64,000 nucleotides of DNA from Paralvinella palmiformis (lineage: Eukaryota > Annelida > Polychaeta > Terebellida > Alvinellidae), in assembly GCA_025642065.1 (NCBI GenBank), contig JAODUP010000161.1, positions 678,501 through 742,500 on the forward strand, written 5' to 3'. The notes beneath the pieces are model-generated. The model was not told the origin of the DNA, made no database searches, and saw nothing but the letters and a program-made list of their open reading frames with translations. This document shows positions 50,475 to 62,300 of the stretch, in pieces; the first letter of the stretch is position 1; every line of letters begins with the position of its first letter. Position numbers and translations under genes: made by a program.

Positions 50475-50935
50475 CATAAAAGTAATATTTAATATCATGT
50501 CGCTGTGCTATGGTCCCAAGAAGATGCGGATTCATTATGAAAACCAGATGACCAAGAAGTGAACCCTATGCAACCCCAGATAACAATGACTGAACATCAG
50601 CCAAAACGCCATGAACAGACACTCTCCTGGGTCGTTCTTTCAAATAGTACTGAAACTATTTAAGGACTTTATTTGAAAGACAAAACAAGTCTTTCAACAT
50701 AGAGAAAGTTATGATCAACTGTATCAAATACATCAGACTTTTTTCGCACCGCTGTCTGACTTTGAACAAACTGAGAATGTCAGCCAGTTGATCGGTATTA
50801 GCATTCCTCTGGCAATCCCAATGGAAATATTAAAATCACCTGAGATTAACAGATGCACATTGTTGGCAGCGAGGTAGTCAAAAAATCCGAAAATTCCTGG
50901 TCAATCTATACTTATTCATTAATAATCCTCCTAGT
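50475..50935 (-). mobile_element. LINE-A internal fragment (endonuclease and RT pieces)
   Basis: Minus-strand pieces include Leu-Ile-Ser-Gly-Asp-Phe-Asn-Ile near 50850-50830, an APE-type endonuclease motif. Val-Phe-Asp-Thr-Val-Asp-His near 50735-50715 is an RT motif A region, and sequence at 50500-50560 matches 54235-54290. The order fits one element with an internal deletion. Confidence 0.75.
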
Positions 50936-51294
50936 TTTTGTTGATGCTCATAAACAATGATAATAAGAATAAACAACGTGAGAAATATTAAAAACATAAA
51001 GAAAGTGTAATTTAAAGAGTTCACGAATTTGTATGTGGTCACTGTGTCTTTATGTTATAACTAGTTCGTTACCAATAGCTGTACAATAGATAGAATATAT
51101 ATATATATTATAATAAAATATATAATAAATCGTTATTTCAGACTCTCAGTCAATAGTAATACAATACAAGTAACTAATTATCACAGTAAAAAAAGAGATT
51201 AGGTACAACATCAGGCAGAGGTCATTTTACATAACATCACATTAAAGAACAAACAAGTTATAAGTGGGGCATAAACATAATTAAAACTGAGGAT

Positions 51295-52399
51295 ATACTG
51301 ATTATAGAATATCATTTGCTAGTGTGTAAAGTATTAAACCAGTAGCCCGAGATAGGAGAAGACAACGGAACAGAAGATAAGACAGCACTCATAATAAAAC
51401 TTTTTGAACTGGACTGAAGCCCATGGATAAAATTTGTAATATGTTTCCTTTGTAATTCACCAAAGGCAGGTATGCCATAGTGAACAAACGTTTCACTTGC
51501 GCTACAATGTTTATCCAGTTTCATTGGTCGCCTAAGGCTATTATTGTAGCCTACACATGGGTTTTTCATAAGAGTTTCAGAAGAATCATACCAGGATTGT
51601 ATACAGTATAGGTTAGTACAGTATGATTTAAATAAGAACACCTTGACATCATCAGAACAAAAACAAAAGCTTCTAATCAGCATATTTACATTGGCATAGA
51701 ATTTACAAAGTTGTCTTTTCATATCAGATTTACATGAGTAGGTTTCTATTTTTACACCTAAATATCTACAATTATTAATATAGTCTAACTGATTATTACA
51801 CAAGTACAATGGTGGCGATTTAAGATATTTAAGTTTCTTTGGTTTCAATAACATGGTCAAACTTTTCTTACTATCATATATAATATCATGATTGGACCCA
51901 TATTTTTCACATATGTTAAGTAATGTTTGTATTCCAGAGGGCGAGATACTCAATATACACAAATCATCAGCATATGCAATATGGCTAATAAATCTTCCAC
52001 CGACAAAACGACAACCAATGTTACTTTTTGATAAAGTCAAACTCAAATCGTCAGTGTATATATTAAAGAGAAGTATACCACCTTGCTTGACTAGTGGATG
52101 TCGCATTTCCCCATTTCACTGACATATTTTGATGTTGGTACCAAAAATAAATAATACGGATTAAATATAAGGGCATACCATTGGCCAACAGTTTATTAAA
52201 TAATTTAAAATGATTCACACGGTCAAAAACCTTAGAGGCATCTAAAAAGGTCACAAATACTGGGGTATTATGTTATTTATAAATCCGATGCATTCTTTAA
52301 GAATATAAATGCACAAGTCAGTAGAATGACCTTTTTTAAAACCAAACTGGTATTCTGAAATCCAAAGAAATTCTTCACACATTGTACATAATCATTTTA

Positions 52400-52400
<1 letters not shown>
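51295..52400 (-). mobile_element. LINE-B reverse transcriptase fragment, YADD motif intact
   Basis: A second non-LTR family. Minus-strand frames read Leu-Asp-Ala-Ser-Lys-Val-Phe-Asp-Arg-Val-Asn-His (RT motif A, 52250-52215), Gln-Gly-Gly-Ile-Leu (52085), and Tyr-Ala-Asp-Asp-Leu-Cys-Ile-Leu (51985, catalytic). A long thumb with Tyr-Leu-Gly-Val-Lys and Arg-Arg-Pro-Met-Lys follows, down to 51312. The longest open part is 264 codons; at least one frameshift splits it near 52090. It is of the jockey/CR1/Rex1 group by motif; clade not certain. Confidence 0.82.
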
Positions 52401-52436
<36 letters not shown>

Positions 52437-52810
52437 TGGAGAAGAATGAAAACAAATAAATGTAAATTAAGGGTATAAAGAAATTATAAATAATCGAGAA
52501 TTGGTGAATTAATCAGATTTGTTGTGATATATCCTTTTTTACGTTTCATGAACGAGATGTGATATTTGGCACTGGCCGTAAAATAATATAACAAAAATAA
52601 TTTATATGTATATATTTTCCATTGCCAAACTTCAAGTGATCTAGCTATAGTTAATACTCGATCAAACAGTACACAAGTTTCTCTTTCCAAAATATACGCG
52701 CAGTAATGTGAGAAGAATAATTGCCAGCAATCGGGGACTTCAATACTTTATATGTTCCTATGTTTAAATTTTATATCGTTTCCATTTGTCTTGTTTCAAT
52801 ATAATATTTG

Positions 52811-52862
<52 letters not shown>

Positions 52863-53200
52863 ATATATCTATATAACGATTATTAATTATATAAACAAGT
52901 TCTAGCATGAAATAATAATTAAGATATCTACCTAATCTTTTATTGATGACCTCCTTTCATCAGTCGGAAAATTTTATAGATAAGATTCACATCAATTTGA
53001 TGACTAATCTGATACATGTCGTATTTTATATCTTCCTCTCTTCATAATGCCGTATGTTCATTGGCTGGTCATCCCTTCTAAAACTGGTTCAAATATTTCC
53101 TGTTAGACTCAAAGCTGAAAATGTTTTCATAAACATTATTGTTGTTATAAGCCTTTAATCATCTCGAGTGAATGTTTTAAATACGCCATCGGAGTTAACT
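52401..53200. other. No gene; (GA)n and (AT)n arrays
   Basis: (AG)n at 52403-52431, (AT)n at 52816-52852, otherwise plain AT-rich sequence between two LINE fragments. Confidence 0.6.
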
Positions 53201-53204
53201 ACCG

Positions 53205-54605
53205 TGTTTATAATAATAATAATGTATATTTAATAAAGCGTCCTTACTAGCAGGAGTCATTTAAAGGCGCTGTACAAATAATATAAAATATAACAATACC
53301 CCAAATACCATGTCTGTATAAACCCTATAAGAGATTTGAACGATGAGTATTATTTATCTGTGAAAGCGACCTTGAACAGGTGTGTTTTAGAACATATTTA
53401 AAACTTTCAAGAGGCGACTCATTTCTAATATCTGCCGGCAACCTATTCCACAAAGTTGGGGTGCAACACTAAACGCACAATCAGCATATGATTTCAGCCG
53501 AGACACTGGCACCTGCAATAGTATCTGACTGGATGACCCCAGTCTTCGGGATGACTTTCTAATGGACACCAGTTCACACAGGTATGTTGGCGCCATATCA
53601 TTAATAATTTATAAGTTATTAATAATATCTTGAAATGGATACTGTCTAACAGGTAGCCAATGTAGTTTTTGAATAATTGGTGTGATATGATGATATTTTC
53701 AAGTATTTGTCACTATGGAAGGCGCAATATTCTGAATTCGCTGAAAGCGATTGATGTTATAATCAGATATGCCATATAACAGGGTGTTACAATAGTCTAT
53801 ACGAGATGTAACAAAGGCATGGACTACAGTTACAAGTATTCTTGTGTCAAGAATACTTTTAAATAGTGAATGTTCTTAAGATGGTAGTAAGCAGCTTGGT
53901 ATACTGATGTGACATAGTCATACATGTTAATACATTTGTCAAAAATAACCCCTACATTTTTTACTAACACATTAGGAGTTAATCGAAGATGCACCCATCT
54001 GTAATGCTGGTGTCTTTAGAGATTTAACACAATATGGCGATGCCAAATATATAATATTTGTTTTATTATCATTTAGTCTTAGAAGATTTTGAGTCATCCA
54101 TAGCCGAATATCAGCAATACAATGTTCCAAAATCTTTTAAGAATTTGATAAATACTTTGTCAGGATCCAGTGATATATACAGCTATGTGTCATCAGCATA
54201 CCAATAATATTTAAGCCCATATCGTTGCTCAATGATACCAAGAAGACAGGTACACATCGTGAAAAAAAGAGGACCAAGAACTGACCCCTAGTCCACTATT
54301 TTGTTTAATAAATTAATGATTTTACAAGAGCATCTATCATGGATCTTGGAAACAACCCCAGCAATACTGATTTATTAACCATCTTTGTAATCCGAGTTAT
54401 CAGAATACTACCCAGACACTCTTTCACAAGCAATGAAGACATAGGGTCAACTGGACAGAAAGTACTAAATGGCCTTTTCATCAACTGTCATGTTGATACA
54501 AGCTGCCAACACCTGAAGACGAATAGAATACTCTGCAGCCTCATACCGCCACTTAAAAAGTATTACTGACAAACAGGTCATTCAGCAATGGTTTCTTAAT
54601 GTCAG
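53205..54605 (-). mobile_element. LINE-A fragment, longest 3' half
   Basis: From the right, the minus strand reads degenerate RT pieces, among them a segment equivalent to Val-Leu-Gly-Pro near 54285. It then runs through the thumb region to the C-terminal tail (53590-53400) and a 3' UTR ending in (ATT)n. Parts align with 14160-14760, 24535-24900 and 50480-50570. Multiple stops. Confidence 0.8.
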
Positions 54606-55149
54606 TTTTAAACAAGCAACTTCTTTTTTCTATTTAAAACATTTTATATAATTTTCTCGCACTGTACCATTTTTTCTTTAATTTTTGTGGCTAGTAGCAT
54701 TTGTTCCAGACGTTTATCTACGTTCCACTATAAGAATCACGGAATTACCAACCATTTTAGATATTCATAAATCATAATAAAAATCATCTTAATTCGGTAG
54801 TGCAAGATATCCCCAATAATGAAGACAACTGTTCACTATATCGACTTACCTATTTTAGCCACTTCCAATAGTTTGTTCATCGTCAACTTCATCCAGTCCA
54901 GTGGTTCTTTACCTTGTTGGAGGTACTGAACTTCATCAACGCATTCACCGAACCCTTCGTAATTGGAATATAGGTATATATTTTATTAGTGCACAAAATG
55001 AATCATGCATCAGTCGCACACAAAATCACCGTGTTCAAAGAAGAAAACCAACAAAACATGAATTTCACACAAAAACATAACTCGGTGGATATTTACTGCA
55101 GATCAATGTGACTTTTGCTGTTGCTCTTCAAATACAAGTTCGGAAATGC

Positions 55150-56960
55150 GCGGCTTCACTTTGGTAAGTGCCACTCTCATATCATTTTCGCAACGTAGTC
55201 TGTTTCTTTTATTAGTTTTAATATCTAGTAACCTCGAAAAAGGTTGCTCGCAAAGATACGTTGTAACAAACGATGTGAGTGTAGCAATGGCTTTCTTAAC
55301 AGTAAGAGGATATGGTACGATTTGGTGACACCAAAACGTTGAGAGCGTTGTTGTTCTGAAGAGTTGCTGTTGAAGGTCGCTCTGCTAAAGTTCACTGATT
55401 TCGTCGAGGTATTCATCGTTGACATCTGCTGTCGCAACACTAAACTTGAACGGCTGCCTCGCCCATGATTGATATGACTCTCTGGTGGGGAAGTATCCGT
55501 CGTGAAACTTTGCGAACTCATCTAAATGAAAGGCAAGTGCTTCCTTCAGCTTCCCATGTAAAGAAATGTCTCCAATTCCAGACACGTCTTCGATCTTACT
55601 TATACAGTCGTCCAGCAGGGGAAAGCTTGCGAAGTTATCACGCTCTGTTCGTCGTTTCCATAAAGGTAGCTTTTTTAAACGCCTTCAGGTTTTCTTCCGC
55701 TTCGATGATGTTGATTCCACCGCCCTGCATCTGTCGATTGAGATAATTGAGAGCATCGAAAATATCAGCTATGTACGCCAAAACGAGAATGAACTAGGGC
55801 TAATTCCACACGCATGTCTAAAACACGATTCGGCACCTTTCCCCTGGATAACCACCGAACGTTAGAATGGTATAGAAGTACCTCGAATTCAGAGCCCATG
55901 TCATTACACAGCTCTTTGAAGATGATGATGATGATGATTTGTGTTTTACGGCCATTTTGTGAACATGGTAGGCAATGAAGCGAAGTCAAAGATGAAACAA
56001 CCTTCAGATATGCCCACTCCGAGATTAGAACCCGGGTGGAAGTGATCTGTGGCCCAACACACTATCGCTAGACCACGGAGGCGCCCCCACACAGCTCTTT
56101 GAAGAAGCGGTGCTTCATAGCACTATTTCGCACGGAGTTCACATTCAACTACAAGTTTTATACTTCGGCCAGGTTTGGGAGGCAAGGTTTTTGTTGCCAA
56201 CGCATGCCTGTGCAGAACAGTGCGTAACAATGATGTGTTTTGCATCGGATTTCACCAGCGCTCCAAAACCAGAGTGTCGTTCCATCATGGCTGGAGCTCC
56301 GTCCGAACAAACTGCAGAAACCATATTCACCGAAAGATCGTTGTATCTGAAGAAGTCATCCACGAGTTTCTTCACATCGACTTGGTTGTTGTTGTAAGAG
56401 GCTTACAAGATAAACAATCTTCCTTTATTGCGTCGTCTTTCATATAGCACACGATTACAACAAGCTGGCTTAGACTGGAAACGTCGGTGGTCTCGTCGAG
56501 TTGGAGGCTGAATTTTGCTGGGCTTGAAATCAGATCTGCAACTACTTGAGCTAAGATGTCATCGCTCATGTCGTCTATTCTGCTAGTGTCATTTGAAAGA
56601 GGAATTTGGGAAAACTTAGCTTCAGCACCCTTTTCCCAGCATGATATTCGCCAGCTTCAAAGCAGCTGATTTTACGAGTGTTTCAACAATGGCATGTAGT
56701 TTGCCCTGCTTTGCGATCAGGCACGCAACTTCGTACGATGCAGTGAGGATCGTTTTACGATGGGTATAAAACCGTGAACAGGCAGAGTAGCCCTTGCATC
56801 GAATCTAATTCTCTTCGCCTTGAATTCAGCGATCGTTGTGTCCTTGTATTTCCCATATCCATGCAGCTTTAGGAAGTGTTCCTTTAGTTTTGCCGGTGCT
56901 AGACTAGAATTGCTCAGCTTGGCATTGCAAATCATGCATTAAGGACGCTGAATCCCATCA
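55150..56960 (-). pseudogene. hAT transposase pseudogene, ZBED5/SCAND3-like
   Basis: Translating the minus strand in several frames gives, in order: a BED-type zinc finger piece (Cys-x2-Cys, then His-Phe-Leu-Lys-Leu-His) near 56950-56860; Phe-Ser-Leu-Gln-Leu-Asp-Glu-Thr-Thr-Asp near 56520-56480, which carries a catalytic-type Asp of the RNase H-like fold; Ser-Asp-Gly-Ala-Pro-Ala-Met near 56310-56290; Val-Arg-Trp-Leu-Ser-Arg-Gly-Lys near 55880-55850; and C-terminal pieces to about 55160. Frames are broken by several indels, by stops and by the SINE at 55922-56088. In life it would cut and paste the element; this copy cannot make the enzyme. Confidence 0.85.
55922..56088 (-). mobile_element. 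tRNA-derived SINE nested in the hAT transposase
   Basis: A perfect target duplication of 16 to 17 bp (ACACAGCTCTTTGAAG) flanks it at 55906-55921 and 56089-56104. On the minus strand it starts with a tRNA-like head with box A (TGGTCTAGCGAT) and box B (GGGTTCTAATC), then the body seen in the copy at 26237, and ends in an (ATC)n tail. Insertion broke the transposase frame, so the SINE is younger than the hAT copy. Confidence 0.92.
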
Positions 56961-57172
56961 CGTTCCTTTATACACGTGAACCTATATGGTACGTATTATT
57001 CCAACCACTTTTTTTGTTGTTCGACATAGTTAATATGAAGCGATTGAAAGATTAAATGAAAATCACAAATGACGTACAATTACAACAGCCATGATTCAAC
57101 TACTAGGCGCACCAAGTCAAAGCCACGCGATATGGCGTGATCAGCTGCAGCCAATGCTGGCCAAGCTGAGCG

Positions 57173-57180
57173 TGACGTCA
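57173..57180. promoter_or_regulatory. CRE palindrome near the transposase 5' end
   Basis: TGACGTCA lies inside the hAT element about 220 bases upstream of the transposase pseudogene (minus strand), with a CCAAT box at 57151-57155. It could be the element's own promoter. Confidence 0.35.
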
Positions 57181-57734
57181 CGAATAATACGTGCGGGTTG
57201 ACGTAACGGACACACACACACACACGTACCGTGATAAATGTTACTAAAGAAAGAATATCTTTTGAAATGTTTGTGGATGGTTGTTTTTATCTTTTCCGCC
57301 AAAAATTGTATTTTTGAAGTCTTAGAATTTTTTACCTCTGCCGAACCCTTGAGACTGACTGAACGAACCCCTGGGGTTCAATCGGACCCAGCTAAAAAAC
57401 CACTGATCCAGTCAATGGCATTATCAAATCATTTAATTGTTTTCACCATTTTCTGGTATGATTTGTCTTCAAGATTTTTTTTTGTTGAAGACTTTTAAGT
57501 TCATGTGACATGTCTAAACTACTGATATATTATACTACTTTTATTAAAGGGGTTTCTTGTTTAACATAGATCATTCACTCCACTGGACATATTTGTTGCC
57601 TATATGACAAACAAAATAAATCTACAATAGCCTTCTGCAGCATTTGATATTAAACATGTAGCAGCGGCAGTTGATACCATCATTGTGAATTCATAATAAC
57701 GAATATTAACTATTGCTAAAATATGACATGTTAC

Positions 57735-57905
57735 TATCTCTGTACGAGTTAACAAATCGTACAGTTGGCTATTGATATCTTAACATCTGGCTTCAAATCT
57801 CAGCCTCTTGTGTTTAAAGGGTCTTTCATCTTTCACTCTGCCTTATTACCTTTTGTGAGTAGCTTAGCCGAGTTAGCTTTCTGTAGCCATAAAAATGTTC
57901 ATGAA
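57735..57905 (+). mobile_element. Old diverged SINE copy
   Basis: It follows the order of the 26237 copy (TTCAAATCTCAGCC as box B, then AAAGGGTCTTTCATCTTTCA, then a TAGCCATAAAAATG-like end) with many substitutions. It sits about 320 bp outside the right end of the hAT element. Confidence 0.6.
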
Positions 57906-57913
57906 ACATTTCA

Positions 57914-59183
57914 ATTAATATTTTTATTATAATCATATCAGGCGAGAATAATTTACAGTTGTTGATAAACAATTTTGATGATTATCTAAAATAATTCATA
58001 AACATTTTGAGCTTAGATATAACTACACAAGTTTATCATCACTCTATTATTATATTGTCCAACCGAAATGAAGCATTTTTGATAAATTAAAAAACTGACA
58101 TCAAATTAGCAAAAATCTCCCATAAATTTATCTTGCTATCAGTTAAACCCCTATTTTATCTATCAGCATTATCACTTAATAATTATAAAATTTTATAGGC
58201 ATTAAATGTCACCACATAAATCAGTCACGTAACAATTAAAATCATAATGGATTCACAAAGATTCAGTAGGAAGTTGGGTTTACCAAAACAATGACACAAA
58301 AAGGTCACTTCCTGTGGGGCCCATTTTTGTTAGGGATTATTACACATGGTGGACCTTTTCAGAGATTACGCTAGTTCATCTAATGACCTCTACCATACTT
58401 GGCTGTCAGAATAGTTACAGCAAACCAACCAACAAATATTCACACCTGATCATAAGGCCCTCCGTAAACATATTTAACATAATTTTCCTCATATTAACAA
58501 TCATCTCAAGCTGTATTTTTTCTCTATCTAATAAATATTCTTGTTATTTTAATTGTAACATGAAAGCTGGTACACAAAGGATGAGGGGAAAATATCCTAA
58601 AGTAATAAAAGTTTATTACATCGTCAACAGTTTATATCTTTCGAGTTAAGAATCACTCAAATGTTACAAACTGTTGTGAAATGCCACAAAAAGAGCACAA
58701 TTCTGAATGACCTTTCTATGCTAATGTGTCGTTAAATCCTAGCCACTTACTTCAACGATACAAAAAGGAGAGTAAGTAAGCAATTTATTGAGGAATATGA
58801 CGATACACTTCGACTTATTTGTTTTTTACAAATAGCGTGTTTTTTCATATTCCTAGGTCAGCTTCAAAGTCCAGAATGGACTGTGCTCAGAAACTCAGAC
58901 TGACCTGTCGTTGATTATAGTTAATAACTTGTTTAATAAATGAGATATGTCAGGGAGAAAAGTGACCTGGTCATTAATTACGTTGATGGGTGGGAGATGG
59001 AGGTGTAAGATGAGTTAATTATTTTGAAACTGAGTAGGACATTATCGAGAGACAGTAACTGAGGTGCATTAGAGGTCATTACATTTTTTCCTCCTAGTTT
59101 GGTATTTTTGTATGTTTTCTTGGGGATTTTTACAATTTTACTTAACTTGAAAAAACAACAAACTTTCTGCTAAAACATTCAAC
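57914..59183. other. Downstream flank of ANKZF1, no gene recognised
   Basis: AT-rich sequence. A 111-codon plus frame at 58314-58649 has no recognised motif and uses AT-rich codons as expected by chance. Confidence 0.5.
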
Positions 59184-59189
59184 TTTATT
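59184..59189 (-). terminator. Polyadenylation signal of ANKZF1
   Basis: Minus-strand AATAAA about 24 bases after the stop codon, which would give a very short 3' UTR. T-rich plus-strand sequence nearby limits certainty. Confidence 0.55.
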
Positions 59190-59212
59190 TCATCACATTC
59201 CAAGTAACTAAC

Positions 59213-59336
59213 TCAACTTTTTTTCAAGCTCTTCTCTGTTCTGTGTTGTTTTAAACATTTTGTACTACAGAATTTATACTCTGCATATTCAAAGGGGATT
59301 TTCCCCGTGATATCCAGGGCGCATTGAAAACATCGA
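59213..59336 (-). CDS. ANKZF1: ANKZF1 terminal exon: C-terminal zinc finger and stop
   Basis: The acceptor is TTTCATTTCAG on the minus strand. It encodes Arg-Cys-Phe-Gln-Cys, then Gly-Lys-Ile-Pro-Phe-Glu-Tyr, then Lys-Phe-Cys-Ser-Thr-Lys-Cys, a basic Leu-Lys-Gln-His-Arg segment and a lysine-rich end. This Cys-x2-Cys / Cys-x3-Cys treble-clef pattern with Phe-Glu-Tyr and Tyr-Lys-Phe-Cys is the ANKZF1 family C-terminus. The first base completes the serine codon split by the phase-2 intron. Confidence 0.92.
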
Positions 59337-62300
59337 CTGAAATGAAAAATGCGATACAATTAAATGGTGTTTATATCACAATCTTGGGCATTAATACACA
59401 GGAATTTCAAAAATTATCTTGATCATCATGATAGTTTTTACTCTAAAATCTGTAAATATTTAACATTTTTAGAATCATCCTACTTTCTCATAGTACTTTT
59501 CAGATGATATTCCTATCACAAGTTTAAAGTACAACATAATGTCAGTTGCCAATAATAAATCATAAAAATGCAATGATGCTAATATAATACCGACTTTAAA
59601 CAAAGCTTTATACTAGTATATTTTATGCTAATAGTGGTCCGTCCAACATTAAGACAAATGTCTAAATCGAGTCTGGATTGGTTTGTTCAATAAATACCCA
59701 TAACAATCATGTCACATGACAACATAGTACATTCTAGAACTACATGCGCAACCATAGAGATGTGAATTAATGTATGTCTGGCATGAAATTTGCTTCCATT
59801 TTGCAAAAAAAAAAGAATCATAAAAGTTACTTGCGAGAAAATTGCTGTTTGAAAATGCGTCAGCTAAATTGTTTACTCCAAATGAGGTGAATGAATCATT
59901 AAAGTAATTACAGTAAACCCAATAATTAGTGCTTCTAAGAGTGCAAGGAGCATTTTGATTTTTAAAAACATATTAGCAACAATTGCTATTGAATTAGGAA
60001 ATTCATTAGCAATTGCATAGTTTGTGTAGCAAATTTAAGGCAAGTTAGAATTAGTCATATGTTTTTGAAAATACATTATTACGTTATATAATAAAGAAAC
60101 TGACCTAACTTACAGCAAAAGATTATGATAATAATAATAATAAAGCCGAGATGGCAGTTTTATTACATGGCTGGCAACCTCAAATGAGGGAGAAGCAAAT
60201 GGTCTGTAATTTACAGCTTCCCAGCGGAGACTAATTCTAAATAAATTTAGAATAAATGGCATGTTCAGTGGATGAAAAACTCCCCCATATATAGTGCCAC
60301 AGCCGAGGTGCAAAACTATGACCTCCCACACAGAATGACCATAATCATAGGTAAATAGTCTCACACTCTACCTAAAGATTATGTGCAAATATATGATAGA
60401 TCTAGTGCGTTTCCCTTTCATTTTTCAAATATTTGTCAACAATACATTATTATATGTCAGATATAAGTAACAGAGTCATTGTTTTTTTTGATAAATCTGA
60501 AAAAGGGCATTTTAATAAAGTACACGTATTTAAATTTTAGCAAGCCAGACACATCATCCAAACAAACACATATTAAATTGAATTTCAGGCAAACTATTTG
60601 TTTATAACTACAACAACGTAATTTTCAATATAATCTGTCATCATAATTATACGTGTCACAATTAAAAAAATCGCGTACACGAGCTGTATGTTTAGACCTG
60701 TATTCTAAATGTATGTGAACCATTCTGCACATGCGTATGTTTTTATTTCCAGTTATGCGAGTTATGTTTTTAATGGCCCAGATACTTGATGCCAGACCTA
60801 TGGAGTATTGATGGGATAGCTTGTTAAAAACTCTGGTCAAGTCTTGTTTTCTATGCAAGATACTTCTTATTTAATGAATCACGGCAGATTGTAACGCTCC
60901 CTAATCCAATGTTTGTCCAATTCGGGACTTGAATGTATTTAATGTGGGACTGTCTACTATGTGTGCCGTTAACCCGTTCCAATCGTTTGTCACTCTCTGA
61001 CTGAATACATTTGGCTTGAAACTTGATCTTGAGCGGTGTCTAACTGCCATATCTTTAGTACTGGGGTCTAAATGTATGTTAGTTATTTCCGCGCGTGCGT
61101 GTTGATATACATAAGTTTTACAACTACGAGACGTACTGCTGTATCTTAGACTTTAAACTTAAAAGTATTGGAATTTTGTAGCCATTTAATTGATTAAAGT
61201 CGTACAGTAGAGAAATGTCAGAATAGCTTTATTACCTAAATCAACAAACGTAAATGGCACATTTAGACCACAGGACTAAACGTACGGTTCACATATGTGT
61301 AGATGCTGCGATATTCCAAAAGCATCTCTGAACCAAATACGATGCCAGATATAGGTTGGCAATTTTACGTGTTGCGTTTTAAGATTGCGTAACCATCCGA
61401 GTAACTTGTACACCGATCCACGAAACGATACTGGACAAAATGTTAGTTGGAATGATTGTAATAGGGGCACCTTACTATATTACAAATACCAGCAACAATA
61501 AATTATACTATATATTATACATTATAGAGCTATATTTTGTCTAAAATAACATCATTGGGTACCTTAATGAATAAACATTACTTATCTTGTGGTATAAATC
61601 AACAGACCAGTAAAAGCTTCATCAATCATGTTTAAATTAAATATAATATTTAGATTATTATCAATGTCTCACATAATAGCAGCTTGCCTTTTGTGTTCTC
61701 TGCTCTAATTATATTATAAGTACACACGATAAAAATTTCTAAAATAATGTAGATAAATCACAAATCTGACATATTTAAATTTTAGACTTCAGCTCAAATT
61801 GTTATAGTGATGTTTTCTAACAATTAGACATTATGTTAGACTTATTTTTAATTATGAACCTGAATATTAATGACTATAAAATAATAGGTTGGTTGGACAA
61901 ATAGCATAAACGAGTCTAAGTTCCAGGGCCAGAAAAAAAAATTCAATTCAGTTGCCCCTGTGCAAGTAGATTGGAAATGCACTTGCCCAACAGATGTTTT
62001 CACTTGCCCAACCAAGATTCCATATATGCGGTAGAATCCATGCATTATGCGAATGCAACAAAAAATGAAAAACATGTAAACGTACAAGCGTGATTCCATG
62101 TGATTTCCAAATGAGACAAAATGGACCGCTCGATGTAGCAGTTGGTGCAAATGCAAATCGAATGGTTAAATCCATATTTTTAAGACCCGAGTTGTAATAT
62201 TCTGGATTCAATTGTCCAATTCGAGTGTCCAGGCAGGCTTTCCCAAGAAAATTAGGTCACAAGTGAGAGGAGTGTCCGAAACAAATGGATACCATAATGT

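Larger units (their letters stand above)
54899..57405 (-). mobile_element. hAT DNA transposon (ZBED5/SCAND3-type), complete ends, decayed transposase
   Basis: The ends are inverted repeats beginning CAGTGGTTCTTTACCTTG on the left and, read inward on the minus strand, CAGTGGTTTTTTAGCTGG on the right. A perfect 8-bp target duplication, ATCCAGTC, flanks the element at 54891-54898 and 57406-57413. Terminal CAGTGGTT and 8-bp duplications are hAT hallmarks. The 2507 bp include a nested SINE of about 167 bp. The minus strand encodes pieces of a ZBED/SCAND3-like transposase in changing frames. Confidence 0.92.

Noticed and set aside
55465..56447. Plus-strand frames of 86 to 99 codons over the hAT element
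   Set aside because: They are antisense to the transposase pieces, which carry the recognisable motifs.
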